A stretch of 64,000 nucleotides of DNA. Source: JAHQVI01 sp963749875 (lineage in GTDB: Bacteria > Pseudomonadota > Alphaproteobacteria > Rhizobiales > Rhodomicrobiaceae). The notes under the pieces are model-generated. The model saw only the letters and a list, made by a program, of their open reading frames with translations. It had not been told where the DNA came from and made no database searches. The DNA lies in assembly GCA_963749875.1 (NCBI GenBank), contig CAVVOX010000002.1, forward strand, positions 310,001 to 374,000, read 5' to 3'. How positions within the stretch are numbered: the stretch's first letter is position 1; the number at the start of each line of letters is the position of its first letter. Below, in pieces: positions 55,612-64,000 of this stretch. The translations under genes and the position numbers were made by a program.

Positions 55612-56667
55612 TCAGGGGCGGGCGAGCCGGTCGAGCATGCGTTTCACGGCCAGCATCTGCGGCGCCTCGCGGGTGAGGAATTTCCGGCCGGTATAGCCCC
55701 ACCAGTCCCAGCAGCCATTCGGATTGAGCGTGCTCGCGCTAACTTGCGGAAAGAGAAGGACAATCCGGTTGCCCTCCGCCCAGCGCGCGAAGCCGGAACC
55801 TTTCACGAAGGCGTCCCCGACCGCCTCGCGCCCCTGCTTGCAGCCGTGGAACACCACATGCACCGCGCAGCCCGCCTGCGCCCGGCAGCTCTGCGGCACA
55901 TAGGCGACGCCTTCCTCAGCGAGCCCCGCCGCCCCGAGGCTCGCCGCATAGGGCGCCTGATCGAAGCGCGCGAAACTTGCCGCAGCCGGGCTGCCCGGCG
56001 GCTGCAACGGCCCCAGAAGCCATTCGAGGATCGCCTTCGCCTGATCGGTATCGCAATCATTGAGAAAGGGCGGCCCTGTCTCACCGCAGGCGAGCCCTTC
56101 GCTTTCCGTCAGGAAGGCGTGCGCCGCATCGTCGCGCCGTTCGAAACGGATGCGGCTTTGCGGAACCCCGACCTCAACGTAAAACTCTTCCGCGGCCTCG
56201 ACCACGCCGCGCTCGACCGTGTCGTCTGCGCTGCTGGAAAAAAGGTAGACCTTGTCGGCTGCGACCGCGCTCAGTGGACCGATCTTGCCGCGCTTCGCCA
56301 GCCTCTTCGCGTATCGCACCAGCTTCGACGGCGACGGCACGCCGGAGAAGATCCAGCCATCCTCCATGCAATTGTTCTGCGCGCGCGTCAGGTTCCAGCC
56401 GAGGACGACCGGCCAGAAGGGATTGAGGTCGCTGCCCGGCGTATGGGCGCAGGCATAAGGGCCGCCGGCGACCAGTGCCGCGCCGATGACGGTTTGCGAA
56501 TAGGCGATCTGAAACTGGCCGGCCATATAGGCGCCGGAGGAGAGGCCGGATACGGTCGTGCGGCTGAGATCCGCGCCAAGTCCCGGCAGCGGTTCGGCGG
56601 ATGCCGGAGGGGCCGCGAGACAGAAGAAGGCGAGAGCCGCGACACCGTGAAGCGTAAATCGGCGCAT
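55612..56667 (-). CDS. PHB depolymerase-like secreted esterase
   Basis: 351 residues. Signal peptide (residues 1-24), then alpha/beta-hydrolase fold: nucleophile Ser in VSGLSSGAYMAGQFQIAYS, Asp in SSADDTV and candidate His in RDDAAHAFL or VVFHGCKQG; CWDWWGYTG at the end. Typical of short-chain PHB depolymerase-like proteins; substrate not certain. Just outside island 2. Confidence 0.82.
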   Translation of the reverse strand: MRRFTLHGVAALAFFCLAAPPASAEPLPGLGADLSRTTVSGLSSGAYMAGQFQIAYSQTVIGAALVAGGPYACAHTPGSDLNPFWPVVLGWNLTRAQNNCMEDGWIFSGVPSPSKLVRYAKRLAKRGKIGPLSAVAADKVYLFSSSADDTVERGVVEAAEEFYVEVGVPQSRIRFERRDDAAHAFLTESEGLACGETGPPFLNDCDTDQAKAILEWLLGPLQPPGSPAAASFARFDQAPYAASLGAAGLAEEGVAYVPQSCRAQAGCAVHVVFHGCKQGREAVGDAFVKGSGFARWAEGNRIVLLFPQVSASTLNPNGCWDWWGYTGRKFLTREAPQMLAVKRMLDRLARP

Positions 56668-56684
56668 CGGACGCCTGGGACCAA

Positions 56685-58346
56685 TCAGTTGAACAACCAG
56701 TCGAACAGCCCACGCGGCCTCCGCCGTCTGCGCCAGTCATAGTCGTCCTGATACCACCGGCGCTCTTGAACGACTTTCGGCTGCGGCGGCTTCGGCTTGG
56801 GCGGCGGGCGCAGCTCATGCGCACTGATGACGCCTTCGGCGTCCGTCACGACGACGCCGGTATTGGACCAGGCCCATTTCGCTTCGGCCTCGCCGGTGAG
56901 GTAAGGCTCGATCGAGACGACGACCTGGCGCCGCAGATCGATGATCGCGACAAATTCATACCGGCTCGTCTTGTCAGTCGCGGCCGGAAGCGCGCCCGCC
57001 GCATATCGCAGAAGGCCGAACCCACGCAGGGAATCAGAGAGCGGCGTCCATTCGAGGACCTCCGGCTCGCCCTCGCCGTGCATTTCCAACAGCACTTTGA
57101 GCTTGGGATAGCTCGAATTGATCGCGACGTAACGGCCCTTGAACGGGCTGATGATCTCCCATCCATCGACGGCGGGGGCGATCGGCTGGAACACCTGTCC
57201 TTCGCCCTCGGTGAGCTTCTTCAGCGTATCGGCGGCCCCCTCGATGAAGGGATCGAATTCGAGTGCTTTGCGGTATGCGGTGATTGCAGCGTCCTTTTCG
57301 TTCTGCGCTTCGGCGATCTTGGCGCGCAGATTGTAGACGTCGGCATATTTCGGGGAGAGCTCCAGCGCCTTGGCCATATCGGCCTTCGCCCGGTCCAGGT
57401 CGTCCAAGTGGAAATAGGCTTCGGCCCGGCGGTAATAGGCTTCGGCAAGACCGGTATCCAGCGTGATCGCCTGGTCGAGGTCGGTCACGGCGTCCTCATA
57501 ACGCTTGCGCTCGATCTGCGTTGCACCGCGGCCGACATAGGCCTGCGGGTTCTGCGGATCGATTTCGATCGCCTTGCTGAAATCCTTCATTGCGGACTGG
57601 ATCTTGCCTTGCTTCAGGTAAACCTGTCCCCGACCGACATGGAGATCGGTGTCGTCCGGCGCCAGATTGATCAGGCGCTCATAATCGGCCAGTGCATTGT
57701 CCTCCCGCTCCAGCCGCTGATTGATCAGCGCGCGGTTGCGGTAGGCGGCGGTGTATTTCCCGTTCAGCGAGATGGCGCGGGTGACGTAGCGCAAGCTCGA
57801 ATAGGGCCGGCCGAGCAATTCCTGAACCTGGGCCCGCCCATTATAGGGCACGGCGTTGGTCGGCATCAGCCTGATCGCGCGGCGATAGTCGGCCTGGGCC
57901 TCCTCATAGCGCCCGAGCTGAAAATAGGCGTTGCCGCGATTGTTGTAAGCGGCGCCATAGGCGGGGGCCAGCGCAATGGCGTGGTTCAGGTCCGAGAGCG
58001 CTTCCTCATAGCGCCCGAGGTCGATATAGACATTGGCCCGGTTGTTGAACGTCGTGGCCAAGCCGTCGAACAGCTTGATCGAGCGGTCGAAGTCTTTCAG
58101 AGCGTCCTCAAGGCGGTTGAGGCGCCAATAGGCGACGCCGCGGTCATTGTGGATGCTCGCCAGCCGGGAGGAGGCCAGATCCTTGTCCTTGAGCGCTTCG
58201 TCGAAGGACGCAATCGCCTGTTCGAACTTGCCGCGCAGCAAGGCCGCGCTTCCCTCCTGAATGCGCAACGGCGCCGTGTCGGTCGCGGCGGCTAAGGGTT
58301 GCGCCGTCGCAACGAAAAGACTTGCGATCATTATGAAGCGTTGCAT
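56685..58346 (-). CDS. Secreted TPR-repeat protein
   Basis: About 553 residues from the ATG at 58346. Signal peptide (MQRFIMIASLFVATAQPLAA), then about ten TPR units (for example LASIHNDRGVAYWRLNRLED, AYNNRGNAYFQLGRYEEAQA, AYVGRGATQIERKRYEDAVT) to residue 365, then a beta-rich domain and a proline/arginine-rich tail (RPPPKPKPPQPK, RRRRRPRG). Probably a periplasmic scaffold; partner unknown. Confidence 0.88.
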   Translation of the reverse strand: MQRFIMIASLFVATAQPLAAATDTAPLRIQEGSAALLRGKFEQAIASFDEALKDKDLASSRLASIHNDRGVAYWRLNRLEDALKDFDRSIKLFDGLATTFNNRANVYIDLGRYEEALSDLNHAIALAPAYGAAYNNRGNAYFQLGRYEEAQADYRRAIRLMPTNAVPYNGRAQVQELLGRPYSSLRYVTRAISLNGKYTAAYRNRALINQRLEREDNALADYERLINLAPDDTDLHVGRGQVYLKQGKIQSAMKDFSKAIEIDPQNPQAYVGRGATQIERKRYEDAVTDLDQAITLDTGLAEAYYRRAEAYFHLDDLDRAKADMAKALELSPKYADVYNLRAKIAEAQNEKDAAITAYRKALEFDPFIEGAADTLKKLTEGEGQVFQPIAPAVDGWEIISPFKGRYVAINSSYPKLKVLLEMHGEGEPEVLEWTPLSDSLRGFGLLRYAAGALPAATDKTSRYEFVAIIDLRRQVVVSIEPYLTGEAEAKWAWSNTGVVVTDAEGVISAHELRPPPKPKPPQPKVVQERRWYQDDYDWRRRRRPRGLFDWLFN

Positions 58347-58536
58347 GGTGCCAAATCCGGGTAGGCGATCTCGAACCATATCGTCTATAGTGCTAAAAAT
58401 TTGTGGCCTGCGACAACACCGCCACGGGTGCGGTGGGCAGCGTGCGCCAAGAGTTGGCTATAGTCAAATTGCCCGGCGAGTATATACGAGGATTTGGAAT
58501 TCGGCGCTTTCGCTGTTGGGTGTGGGGGAGTTTGCG

Positions 58537-60600
58537 TTGAAAAGATTTCTGTGCACCGCCTTGCTTGCTTGGCTGTTTGGGATTTCCGGCGATGTACAGG
58601 CCCAGGACTACGGCATCCGCGGGAATATGCCCTGGCCCGAAACGCCTTTGATCTCCGGGGAGGCGCCCCAGGATTCGCTGAGCGCCGAAGAGCGCCGGAG
58701 CCTCCATCGCCTTCCCTCGGAGGGTTGGCCGGACACCGAGCATTTCAGTCCGCCATCGCCGCCCACCGCCACAGCGCCGACACAGGCGGCCTCGCCCCGT
58801 AATGCAGGCAATTCACGTGGGGCTCGGGAGCGGCCGTCCCGAACACAAACCCCTGTCGATCGGATGGAGACGGGAACGAGCCCTGCGCGACGGGCGTCAC
58901 GTGAGAGGTCGGAAGAGCCGACTCCCGTGCCTGATCGTCTGGACGGGGCGGCGCAAGCCGTGTCGGAAGACGGCCCGCTCCCGGAAGCGATCGGCGCGGC
59001 TGGGCAGGACACGGAGGCGGGCTCCGGGCTCAAAACCGACGCTTCCAAAAATGCCGGTATAGCGACAGAGCCGAAGGCCGAGACGGCGCCGCAGGCGGCT
59101 GAGACTTCAGAGCAGAAGGCCGAAGCGGCACAGAGTGTGGCTGCGCCCCCAGAGGAGAAAGCCGAGGCGCCGAAGCAGACGGATTCCCCTTCGGAGAAGA
59201 CGACTGAAGCGGCGCAGCAGGCGGGCGCTCCCGACGAGCAGAAGACGGAGCCGGAGCAGCGGAGCGAGAGCGCTGCCAATCAGAAGGTCGAACCCGTACA
59301 GACATCGGAGTCTCCGACTGAACAGACTGTTGGCGCGTCGCAGGATACCGAATCTGCGCCGGTGCAAACGGCAGCCAGTTCGGCAGGCAATGACAATGCC
59401 CAGGAAAATCAGGCCGGCGCTGCCGCCAACGCCGGCGAAACACGGGAGGCCAAAGTCTCCGGCGGGGCGATTTCCGAATTGACCAGCCCTCCCCAGACCG
59501 CGGCGCTCACAGAGAAAGACGACGGCCTCGGCAAGATCATCGGCCAAATGATCGCGGTCGGCTTCGACGGCACGCGGCCCGACCAGCCCGGCCCCCAGCG
59601 GATCATCTCAGAGCTAAGAAGCGGCAAGATCGGCGGGGTGGTGTTCACATCGCGGAATGTCCGATCGCCATCGCAGCTTCGAGCGCTCATCGAAGCCCTG
59701 AAGGCGGCGAGCCCGGCAACGCCGCCATTCCTTATGATCACGCAAGAGGGCGGCACCGGTCAGGCGCTTTCGGCCGAGAAGGGCTTCAGCATGTATCCGT
59801 CCGCCTCCGAGCTGGGACGATCGAATGATCCCCTCAATGCCTTCAGTGTCTATGACCTTATGGCTGAAGAGCTTGCCTCGTTCGGTTTCAATGTGAACCT
59901 CGGCCCCGTGGTCGACCTCGATCAGAAGGACGATGGTGCTTCGACGGACGAAGGGCGGCGCTTCGGCGCATCGCCGAAACATGTGGCCGCATTCGCCAAG
60001 GCGTTCCGGCTGGCCCACCAGCAAAATGGTGTTCTGACGGCCCTCAAGTATTTCCCGCGCCAGGCCGGACCAGCGTCTGAAGCGGCGAGCGGCACGGCTG
60101 CCGAGAATGACCGGAATGACGCTGCGCTCGAGACCTATCGTGAGCTCATTGCGAGCGAGACCGTCGACATGGTGATGACCAGCCATTTGTCCGACGCGCA
60201 TTTCTCCGACGAGCCCGGCCTTCCCGCATCTCTGTCGGTCAAGGCCATTCAGAAGCGTCTGCGCGGGGAAATCGGCTTTCAAGGCGTCGTCATCAGCGTG
60301 GACCTTGGCGATCCCGCGCTTCCTGCGGACCTGTCGCGCAAGGAGCGTATCCGGCGTGCGATCGGTGCGGGAACGGATATTTTGCTGATCGGCACGCAGA
60401 TTGCGCCCGGCGACGAGGTGGTTGAGACGATTGTGACAGCCGTCAGAGAGGGGCTTGCGAGCGGGGCGTTCAGCCGGAAGGATCTGGAGGCCTCCTACGC
60501 CCGGATCGTTCGCCTGAAGCAGAGCCTCGACGCGTCAGGCAACGCGATCGCCTCGGTCGATGCGCAACAAGGGGCTCAGAAACCGACGAATGCCCGCTGA
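58537..60600 (+). CDS. Degenerate GH3-type (NagZ-like) protein with long repeat linker
   Basis: 687 residues from a TTG at 58537 (GGGGGAG 6 bases upstream). Signal peptide (KRFLCTALLAWLFG), a low-complexity linker (residues 60-310) with repeats such as EQKAEAAQ, EKAEAPKQT, EQKTEPEQRSES, then a GH3 N-terminal barrel: IIGQMIAVGFDGT, GKIGGVVFTSRNV, QEGGTGQALSAEKGF, NLGPVVDLD. Catalytic positions are lost: the KHFPGHG motif reads KYFPRQAG and the nucleophile Asp in SDDL is Val (ISVDLGD). Probably a binding or structural protein. Confidence 0.8.
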   Translation: MKRFLCTALLAWLFGISGDVQAQDYGIRGNMPWPETPLISGEAPQDSLSAEERRSLHRLPSEGWPDTEHFSPPSPPTATAPTQAASPRNAGNSRGARERPSRTQTPVDRMETGTSPARRASRERSEEPTPVPDRLDGAAQAVSEDGPLPEAIGAAGQDTEAGSGLKTDASKNAGIATEPKAETAPQAAETSEQKAEAAQSVAAPPEEKAEAPKQTDSPSEKTTEAAQQAGAPDEQKTEPEQRSESAANQKVEPVQTSESPTEQTVGASQDTESAPVQTAASSAGNDNAQENQAGAAANAGETREAKVSGGAISELTSPPQTAALTEKDDGLGKIIGQMIAVGFDGTRPDQPGPQRIISELRSGKIGGVVFTSRNVRSPSQLRALIEALKAASPATPPFLMITQEGGTGQALSAEKGFSMYPSASELGRSNDPLNAFSVYDLMAEELASFGFNVNLGPVVDLDQKDDGASTDEGRRFGASPKHVAAFAKAFRLAHQQNGVLTALKYFPRQAGPASEAASGTAAENDRNDAALETYRELIASETVDMVMTSHLSDAHFSDEPGLPASLSVKAIQKRLRGEIGFQGVVISVDLGDPALPADLSRKERIRRAIGAGTDILLIGTQIAPGDEVVETIVTAVREGLASGAFSRKDLEASYARIVRLKQSLDASGNAIASVDAQQGAQKPTNAR

Positions 60601-60720
60601 ACGATCCTAAGACCGCACCGTTCGGGTAGGGTACCATCAACTCGGACGGAAACAACTCCGTAGATTGCGCAGATTACCTTTCCCTGTGGAGGGCTCTGTG
60701 AAGCAGCATATTCTACGTCG

Positions 60721-60748
60721 TCCCGGAAGCCTGAAGGGCTATCCGGGA
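60721..60748. terminator. Hairpin in intergenic region
   Basis: TCCCGGAAGCC, TGAA, GGGCTATCCGGGA pair with one bulge. It lies in the 313-base gap between the convergent GH3-like and NAD(P)HX repair genes and could terminate both. The rest of 60601-60913 holds no gene. Confidence 0.5.
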
Positions 60749-60913
60749 CCATTCGCCTCACAACTTGGCGAAGCACTTGTTGACAGGCGATTGGATCCCA
60801 GCCCGGCCTGCGGTCGTCCGGGATGACCAAGTGTGGGGCTTATTCGTAGAGGCCTCCCACGACAGAGGCGGGCCATTGGCGCGGGCAATCGTTCAGCCTA
60901 AAATGATTTCGCG

Positions 60914-62419
60914 CTAAAACAGCTTCTCGAGCTTGTTGAGACGGTGGAGCAGGGCCGGCAGCATTTCCGACATATCTTCGGCGATCAGGCCGGGACCGAA
61001 AGTGCGCGCCAACTCACCATGCATCCACACCGCGGCGACCGCGGCGTCGAATGGCGACATGCCTTGAGCGCATAGGCCGGTGATCATACCGGCGAGGACG
61101 TCGCCCGTGCCGGCTGTGGCGAGCCAGGGCGGCGCATCGTCCGTGATCGCGGAAAGGCCGTCCGGCGCCGAGACAACGGTATCCGGCCCCTTGAAAATGA
61201 TGACGGCGCCGGAGATTTCGGCGGCCCGCTTTGCTTGCTCGAGCTTTGATTCCGCATTGCCGAGCTCGGGAAAGAGCCGGTCAAACTCGCCGCTATGCGG
61301 CGTCAGAATGGTTGGGGCGCCGCGCTGCTGAATAAGGCTGAACAGCTCTTGCGGCTGGCCCTCGAAAGCCGTCAGTCCCTCGGCGTCGATCACCACCGTC
61401 GCGTCGCTGGACAAGACGGCCGCGACATTTTCCTGGGTCTCCTGGGTCGCGCCCGCTCCTGGGCCGACCAGTGCCGCATTGCGGCGCGGATCGCTGATCA
61501 GCACCTCCGCCAGACCGACCGCGCCTTCGTAAACCGCGAGCATGATCGAGGTGAGCTGGGCTGCGTTGATGTAAAAGGCCGATTTCGAAGTCGCCAGCGA
61601 GACGAGACCTGCTCCGATGCGAAGCGCCGCCCGTGCACTCAGCCTCGACGCTCCGGTGCTCTCCATCGGACCCGAGACGATGACCGCATGGCCGCGATCA
61701 TATTTGTGTCCTTCCGGATTCAGCCGCGGATAGTATCGCAGCCAGAAATCGGGCTCGTTCAGAAAGGTCTGGGGCGCGACGTCGGCGAGAACGCTCTTCG
61801 GAATGCCGATATCGACCGCCCGCACCTCGCCGCAATAGCGTTTGCCGGGCAGCAGCATATGGCCGGTCTTGCGGCGGAAGAAGGTTACGGTCGAGACGGC
61901 GCCGAATGCGATGCCATGCACGTTGCCGAAGGTCGCGTCGATGCCGCTCGGTATGTCGACGGCGACAACGGGCAGATCGCGCTTGGTGACATCGTCGATG
62001 ATCTCGGCGACGATACCGTTGACCGGCCCCTTAAGGCCCGATCCCCAAATCGCGTCCACCACGACCTCGGCGCCGTCGATCGCATGGGGCGTCAGCGGCT
62101 CGATGGTTTCATCCCAGCGGCGCGCCATCTCTTTCGGATCCGGACGCAGTTCCTCCGGCTTGCAAAGAAGCGCGAGCCGCACGTGATAGCCGCGCTCGCG
62201 CAGCGTCCTGGCGCAAACGAAACCGTCGCCGCCATTATTGCCGGGACCGCAGCAGACGAGAACCTTGCTGCCTCTTGGAAAGCGCCTTACGACCTCTTCA
62301 GCAACCCCGCGACCAGCATTTTCCATCAAGGTGATGCTGGGAGTGCCCTTATCTATTGTGATTTGTTCCGCGCGGCGCATTTCGTCCGCGGTAAGAAGTT
62401 CGAGCAATGGACCGCCCAC
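60914..62419 (-). CDS. nnrDE: Bifunctional NAD(P)H-hydrate epimerase / ADP-dependent dehydratase
   Basis: 501 residues. N-terminal epimerase (YjeF_N): TADEMRRAEQITIDKG and CCGPGNNGGDGFVCARTL. C-terminal dehydratase: RGHAVIVSGP, LVGPGAGATQE, ILTPHSGEFDRLFPE and GTGDVLAGMITGLCAQG. Repairs hydrated NAD(P)H. The start is the GTG at 62419 (GGPLLELLTADEM). Confidence 0.95.
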   Translation of the reverse strand: MGGPLLELLTADEMRRAEQITIDKGTPSITLMENAGRGVAEEVVRRFPRGSKVLVCCGPGNNGGDGFVCARTLRERGYHVRLALLCKPEELRPDPKEMARRWDETIEPLTPHAIDGAEVVVDAIWGSGLKGPVNGIVAEIIDDVTKRDLPVVAVDIPSGIDATFGNVHGIAFGAVSTVTFFRRKTGHMLLPGKRYCGEVRAVDIGIPKSVLADVAPQTFLNEPDFWLRYYPRLNPEGHKYDRGHAVIVSGPMESTGASRLSARAALRIGAGLVSLATSKSAFYINAAQLTSIMLAVYEGAVGLAEVLISDPRRNAALVGPGAGATQETQENVAAVLSSDATVVIDAEGLTAFEGQPQELFSLIQQRGAPTILTPHSGEFDRLFPELGNAESKLEQAKRAAEISGAVIIFKGPDTVVSAPDGLSAITDDAPPWLATAGTGDVLAGMITGLCAQGMSPFDAAVAAVWMHGELARTFGPGLIAEDMSEMLPALLHRLNKLEKLF

Positions 62420-62645
62420 TCAATAAAACTACGCACTGCCACCAAGCCGTTGCCCCGCAACTTAGCCTAATTTTATGGCGAGGTGTAGAAAATGGTGAGC
62501 CGAAAGAGGTTTCCGTTTTCGTGTGGAATCGTGGCGACAGTTACAAGACGCTCGCGTGCGATCGACTGTAGACACAACCGGTGAAAAGCATTCAAAATAG
62601 GCAATTGCTCAATAAGTGATCATCGCAGTGCCGCGGATCGCGCAA

Positions 62646-62679
62646 TTTTGCGCCCGGATTTTTTGCATTGGGCGTAAAA
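62646..62679. promoter_or_regulatory. Inverted repeat upstream of glnB
   Basis: TTTTGCGCCC and GGGCGTAAAA face each other with a 14-base spacer (one mismatch). It lies about 30 bases upstream of the sigma-54 promoter, the position of an activator site such as NtrC; the sequence does not match the NtrC consensus well. Confidence 0.35.
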
Positions 62680-62707
62680 TGCCGGTTGAATAGCTTCTCG
62701 ATCGGAC

Positions 62708-62725
62708 TTGGCACAAAGCGTGCTT
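62708..62725 (+). promoter_or_regulatory. Sigma-54 promoter of glnB
   Basis: TTGGCACAAAGCGTGCTT has the -24 GG and -12 GC exactly 10 bases apart, as in TGGCACG-N4-TTGC. It lies 52 bases before the glnB start codon. Nitrogen control through NtrC is therefore likely. Confidence 0.75.
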
Positions 62726-62776
62726 ATTGGCAGGCAATGCCGATGGTGTGAGATTCATTTCGGGAGGTCAGCCCAT

Positions 62777-63115
62777 ATGAAAAAGGTTGAGGCCGTAATC
62801 AAGCCGTTCAAGCTTGATGAGGTGAAGGAAGCCCTTCAGGAAATCGGTTTGCAGGGCATAACGGTGACCGAAGCGAAGGGCTTCGGCCGACAGAAAGGGC
62901 ATACCGAGCTCTATCGGGGAGCTGAGTATGTCGTTGATTTCCTGCCGAAGGTTAAGATCGAAGTTGTGCTTGCGGATGAGATGGTCGAAAAGGCAATCGA
63001 AGCGATCCAGAATGCCGCAAAGACCGGACGTATTGGCGATGGCAAGATTTTTGTCTATGCCATTGAGGATGCCATCCGTATTCGGACCGGTGAATCCGGT
63101 GTAGACGCTATTTGA
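62777..63115 (+). CDS. glnB: Nitrogen regulatory protein PII
   Basis: 112 residues, the normal PII length. The uridylylated Tyr51 is in YRGAEYVVDFLPK; the B- and C-loops are TGRIGDGKIFVYAIEDAIRI (part). Senses 2-oxoglutarate and ATP and controls GlnE and NtrB. The ATG at 62777 follows GGGAGGT. glnA is 363 bases further on, as usual. Confidence 0.97.
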   Translation: MKKVEAVIKPFKLDEVKEALQEIGLQGITVTEAKGFGRQKGHTELYRGAEYVVDFLPKVKIEVVLADEMVEKAIEAIQNAAKTGRIGDGKIFVYAIEDAIRIRTGESGVDAI

Positions 63116-63350
63116 AATCGAGTTATAGCCATCATCGCCTGTTCCATCAGAACCATCGCTTCGCGAACAAACTCGCGGCCTTGCCACAAGAGCCGGGAGA
63201 TTTTTGTTGACGCGCTCATGGGAGGAGGCGAGATCGCTCATTCTAGTGCACTGACGCATTCACATGGTTCATGCGCCAGCGCCCTAGCCTTTTGTTTATG
63301 CGTCAATTTTACCAAACTCCGGCTTGGCGCCTCCGTTTGGATCGATGCAC

Positions 63351-63440
63351 TAGCGCAACGCGCGTCCAAGCATGTCCCCGCGAAGACGGCGATGGACGCG
63401 GGGACAGTTGCGCTCGCCTTTTGAAAATAGATCAAGTTGA
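63351..63440. repeat. Dispersed palindromic repeat, copy 2
   Basis: Matches 1440-1529: TAGCGCAACGCGCGTCCAA, ATGTCCCCGCGAAGACGGCG, CAGTTGCGCTCGCCTTTTGA. Lies between glnB and glnA and could form a large stem in the mRNA leader of glnA. Confidence 0.75.
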
Positions 63441-63478
63441 TCTAGCCGATTGTCAGTAACCCATCACGAGGGAGCACA

Positions 63479-64000
63479 ATGACCAGCGCTACCGAAGTCA
63501 TTCAAAAGATCAAGGACCAGGACGTTAAATTCGTCGATTTGCGTTTCACCGATCCGCGCGGCAAGCTTCAGCACGTCACGATGACTGCGTCCGAAATGGA
63601 CGAAGGGGCGTTTGCGGACGGCATCATGTTCGACGGGTCGTCGATCGCGGGCTGGAAAGCGATCAACGAATCCGACATGACGTTGATGCCCGATCCGGAG
63701 ACCGCGCATATCGATCCGTTCTTTGCGCAATCGACGCTGGCCATTTTCTGCGATGTGCTGGAGCCATCGACGGGCGAGCGCTATGAGCGCGACCCGCGCG
63801 GCACGGCCCGCAAGGCGGAAGCCTATCTCCGCGAGACGGGAATTGGCGACAAGGTTTTTTTCGGGCCTGAAGCCGAGTTCTTCATGTTCGACGACGTCCG
63901 TTTCTCTTCCGACCCCTATAGCTGCGGCTTCAAGTTGGACTCGTCCGAACTGCCCTCGAACATGGGCACCGAATATGAGATGGGCAATCTGGGCCACCGC
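63479..64000 (+). CDS. glnA: Glutamine synthetase type I (partial)
   Basis: The first 174 codons; the gene continues past the window. FTDPRGKLQHVTM, FADGIMFDGSSIAGWKAINE and FFGPEAEFFMFDDV mark the class I enzyme that adds ammonia to glutamate. ATG at 63479 preceded by GAGGGAG. In the family the C-terminal half carries the Tyr adenylylated by GlnE; that half is not in the window. Confidence 0.96.
   Translation, partial: MTSATEVIQKIKDQDVKFVDLRFTDPRGKLQHVTMTASEMDEGAFADGIMFDGSSIAGWKAINESDMTLMPDPETAHIDPFFAQSTLAIFCDVLEPSTGERYERDPRGTARKAEAYLRETGIGDKVFFGPEAEFFMFDDVRFSSDPYSCGFKLDSSELPSNMGTEYEMGNLGHR

Noticed and set aside
56766..58295. Long plus-strand frame of 509 codons
   Set aside because: Antisense of the TPR-repeat gene; its apparent repeats mirror the TPR units.

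Overview
The window looks like a chromosome segment of an alphaproteobacterium, probably order Hyphomicrobiales; I cannot name the genus. Signs are high GC, a parE/TIGR03808-type Tat protein neighbourhood, a glnB-glnA pair behind a sigma-54 promoter, a GTTC-N7-GTTC LexA-type box, CCGAAAAGTGG-type palindromes, and several IS630, IS5 and IS1-type elements. No tRNA, rRNA or CRISPR array was seen. Many genes carry single-base indels relative to their families (thiG, thiO, higB, higA, the sigma factor, glnE many times, a glycosyltransferase, rplI, a DUF488 gene, a proteasome-like gene). Housekeeping genes are hit and homopolymers are often involved, so many may be sequencing errors rather than true mutations.

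Layout. 0-2.7 kb: end of an Lrp/AsnC gene, an IS630 copy, two short IS630-like palindromes, a CHAD protein. 2.8-5.3 kb: thiO-thiS-thiG-thiE. 5.8-7.5 kb: an alpha/beta hydrolase and an Hsp20 gene with a heat-shock-type promoter. 7.6-10.2 kb: transposon-like island 1, with a PBECR-like nuclease, a HigBA-like toxin-antitoxin pair, a DUF3467-like gene and a small GGKARAE-type gene. 10.3-12.0 kb: ECF sigma, anti-sigma and periplasmic sensor. 12.2-15.1 kb: glnE, heavily frameshifted. 15.5-30 kb: msrPQ, parE, a Tat beta-helix protein, pyroglutamyl peptidase, an EamA transporter, purA, creA, a debranching-type glucosidase with a glycosyltransferase, and a lytic transglycosylase. 30-37 kb: a CHASE2 pair, mltG, and fabF-acpP-fabG-fabD. 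37-43 kb: rpsF-rpsR-DUF2232-rplI, anmK, tyrS, truA. 43-48 kb: small membrane proteins, a DUF1989 remnant, and a dual-OB/DUF488/DUF488 operon split by IS630 copy B. 48.2-49.8 kb: leuA. 50.1-55.5 kb: transposon-like island 2. 55.6-64 kb: a PHB-depolymerase-like protein, a TPR protein, a degenerate GH3 protein, the NAD(P)HX repair enzyme, glnB and the start of glnA.

The most unusual content is the pair of islands. Both are bounded by inverted repeats of the form GGTAGTG(GG/TC)TCAGTTTGAAA. Both carry a GGKARAE-type small gene near the right end and the same palindrome upstream of an IS1-type transposase gene (intact in island 2, reduced to a short remnant in island 1). Island 2 is flanked by an apparent 8-bp target duplication and carries the broken gene of a protein whose N-terminus fits a proteasome-type Ntn hydrolase (Thr1, Asp17 and Lys33 in register). 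That gene is cut by IS630 copy C, and a 52-codon gene right after it is cut by an IS5 element. Both junctions can be rejoined in silico at TA dinucleotides to restore the reading frames.

Functional links: glnE, glnB and glnA together form the nitrogen-regulation cascade; the thi genes make the thiazole and couple it to the pyrimidine; the fab genes and acpP elongate fatty acids; mltG, the MltB-like enzyme and anmK act on peptidoglycan or its fragments.
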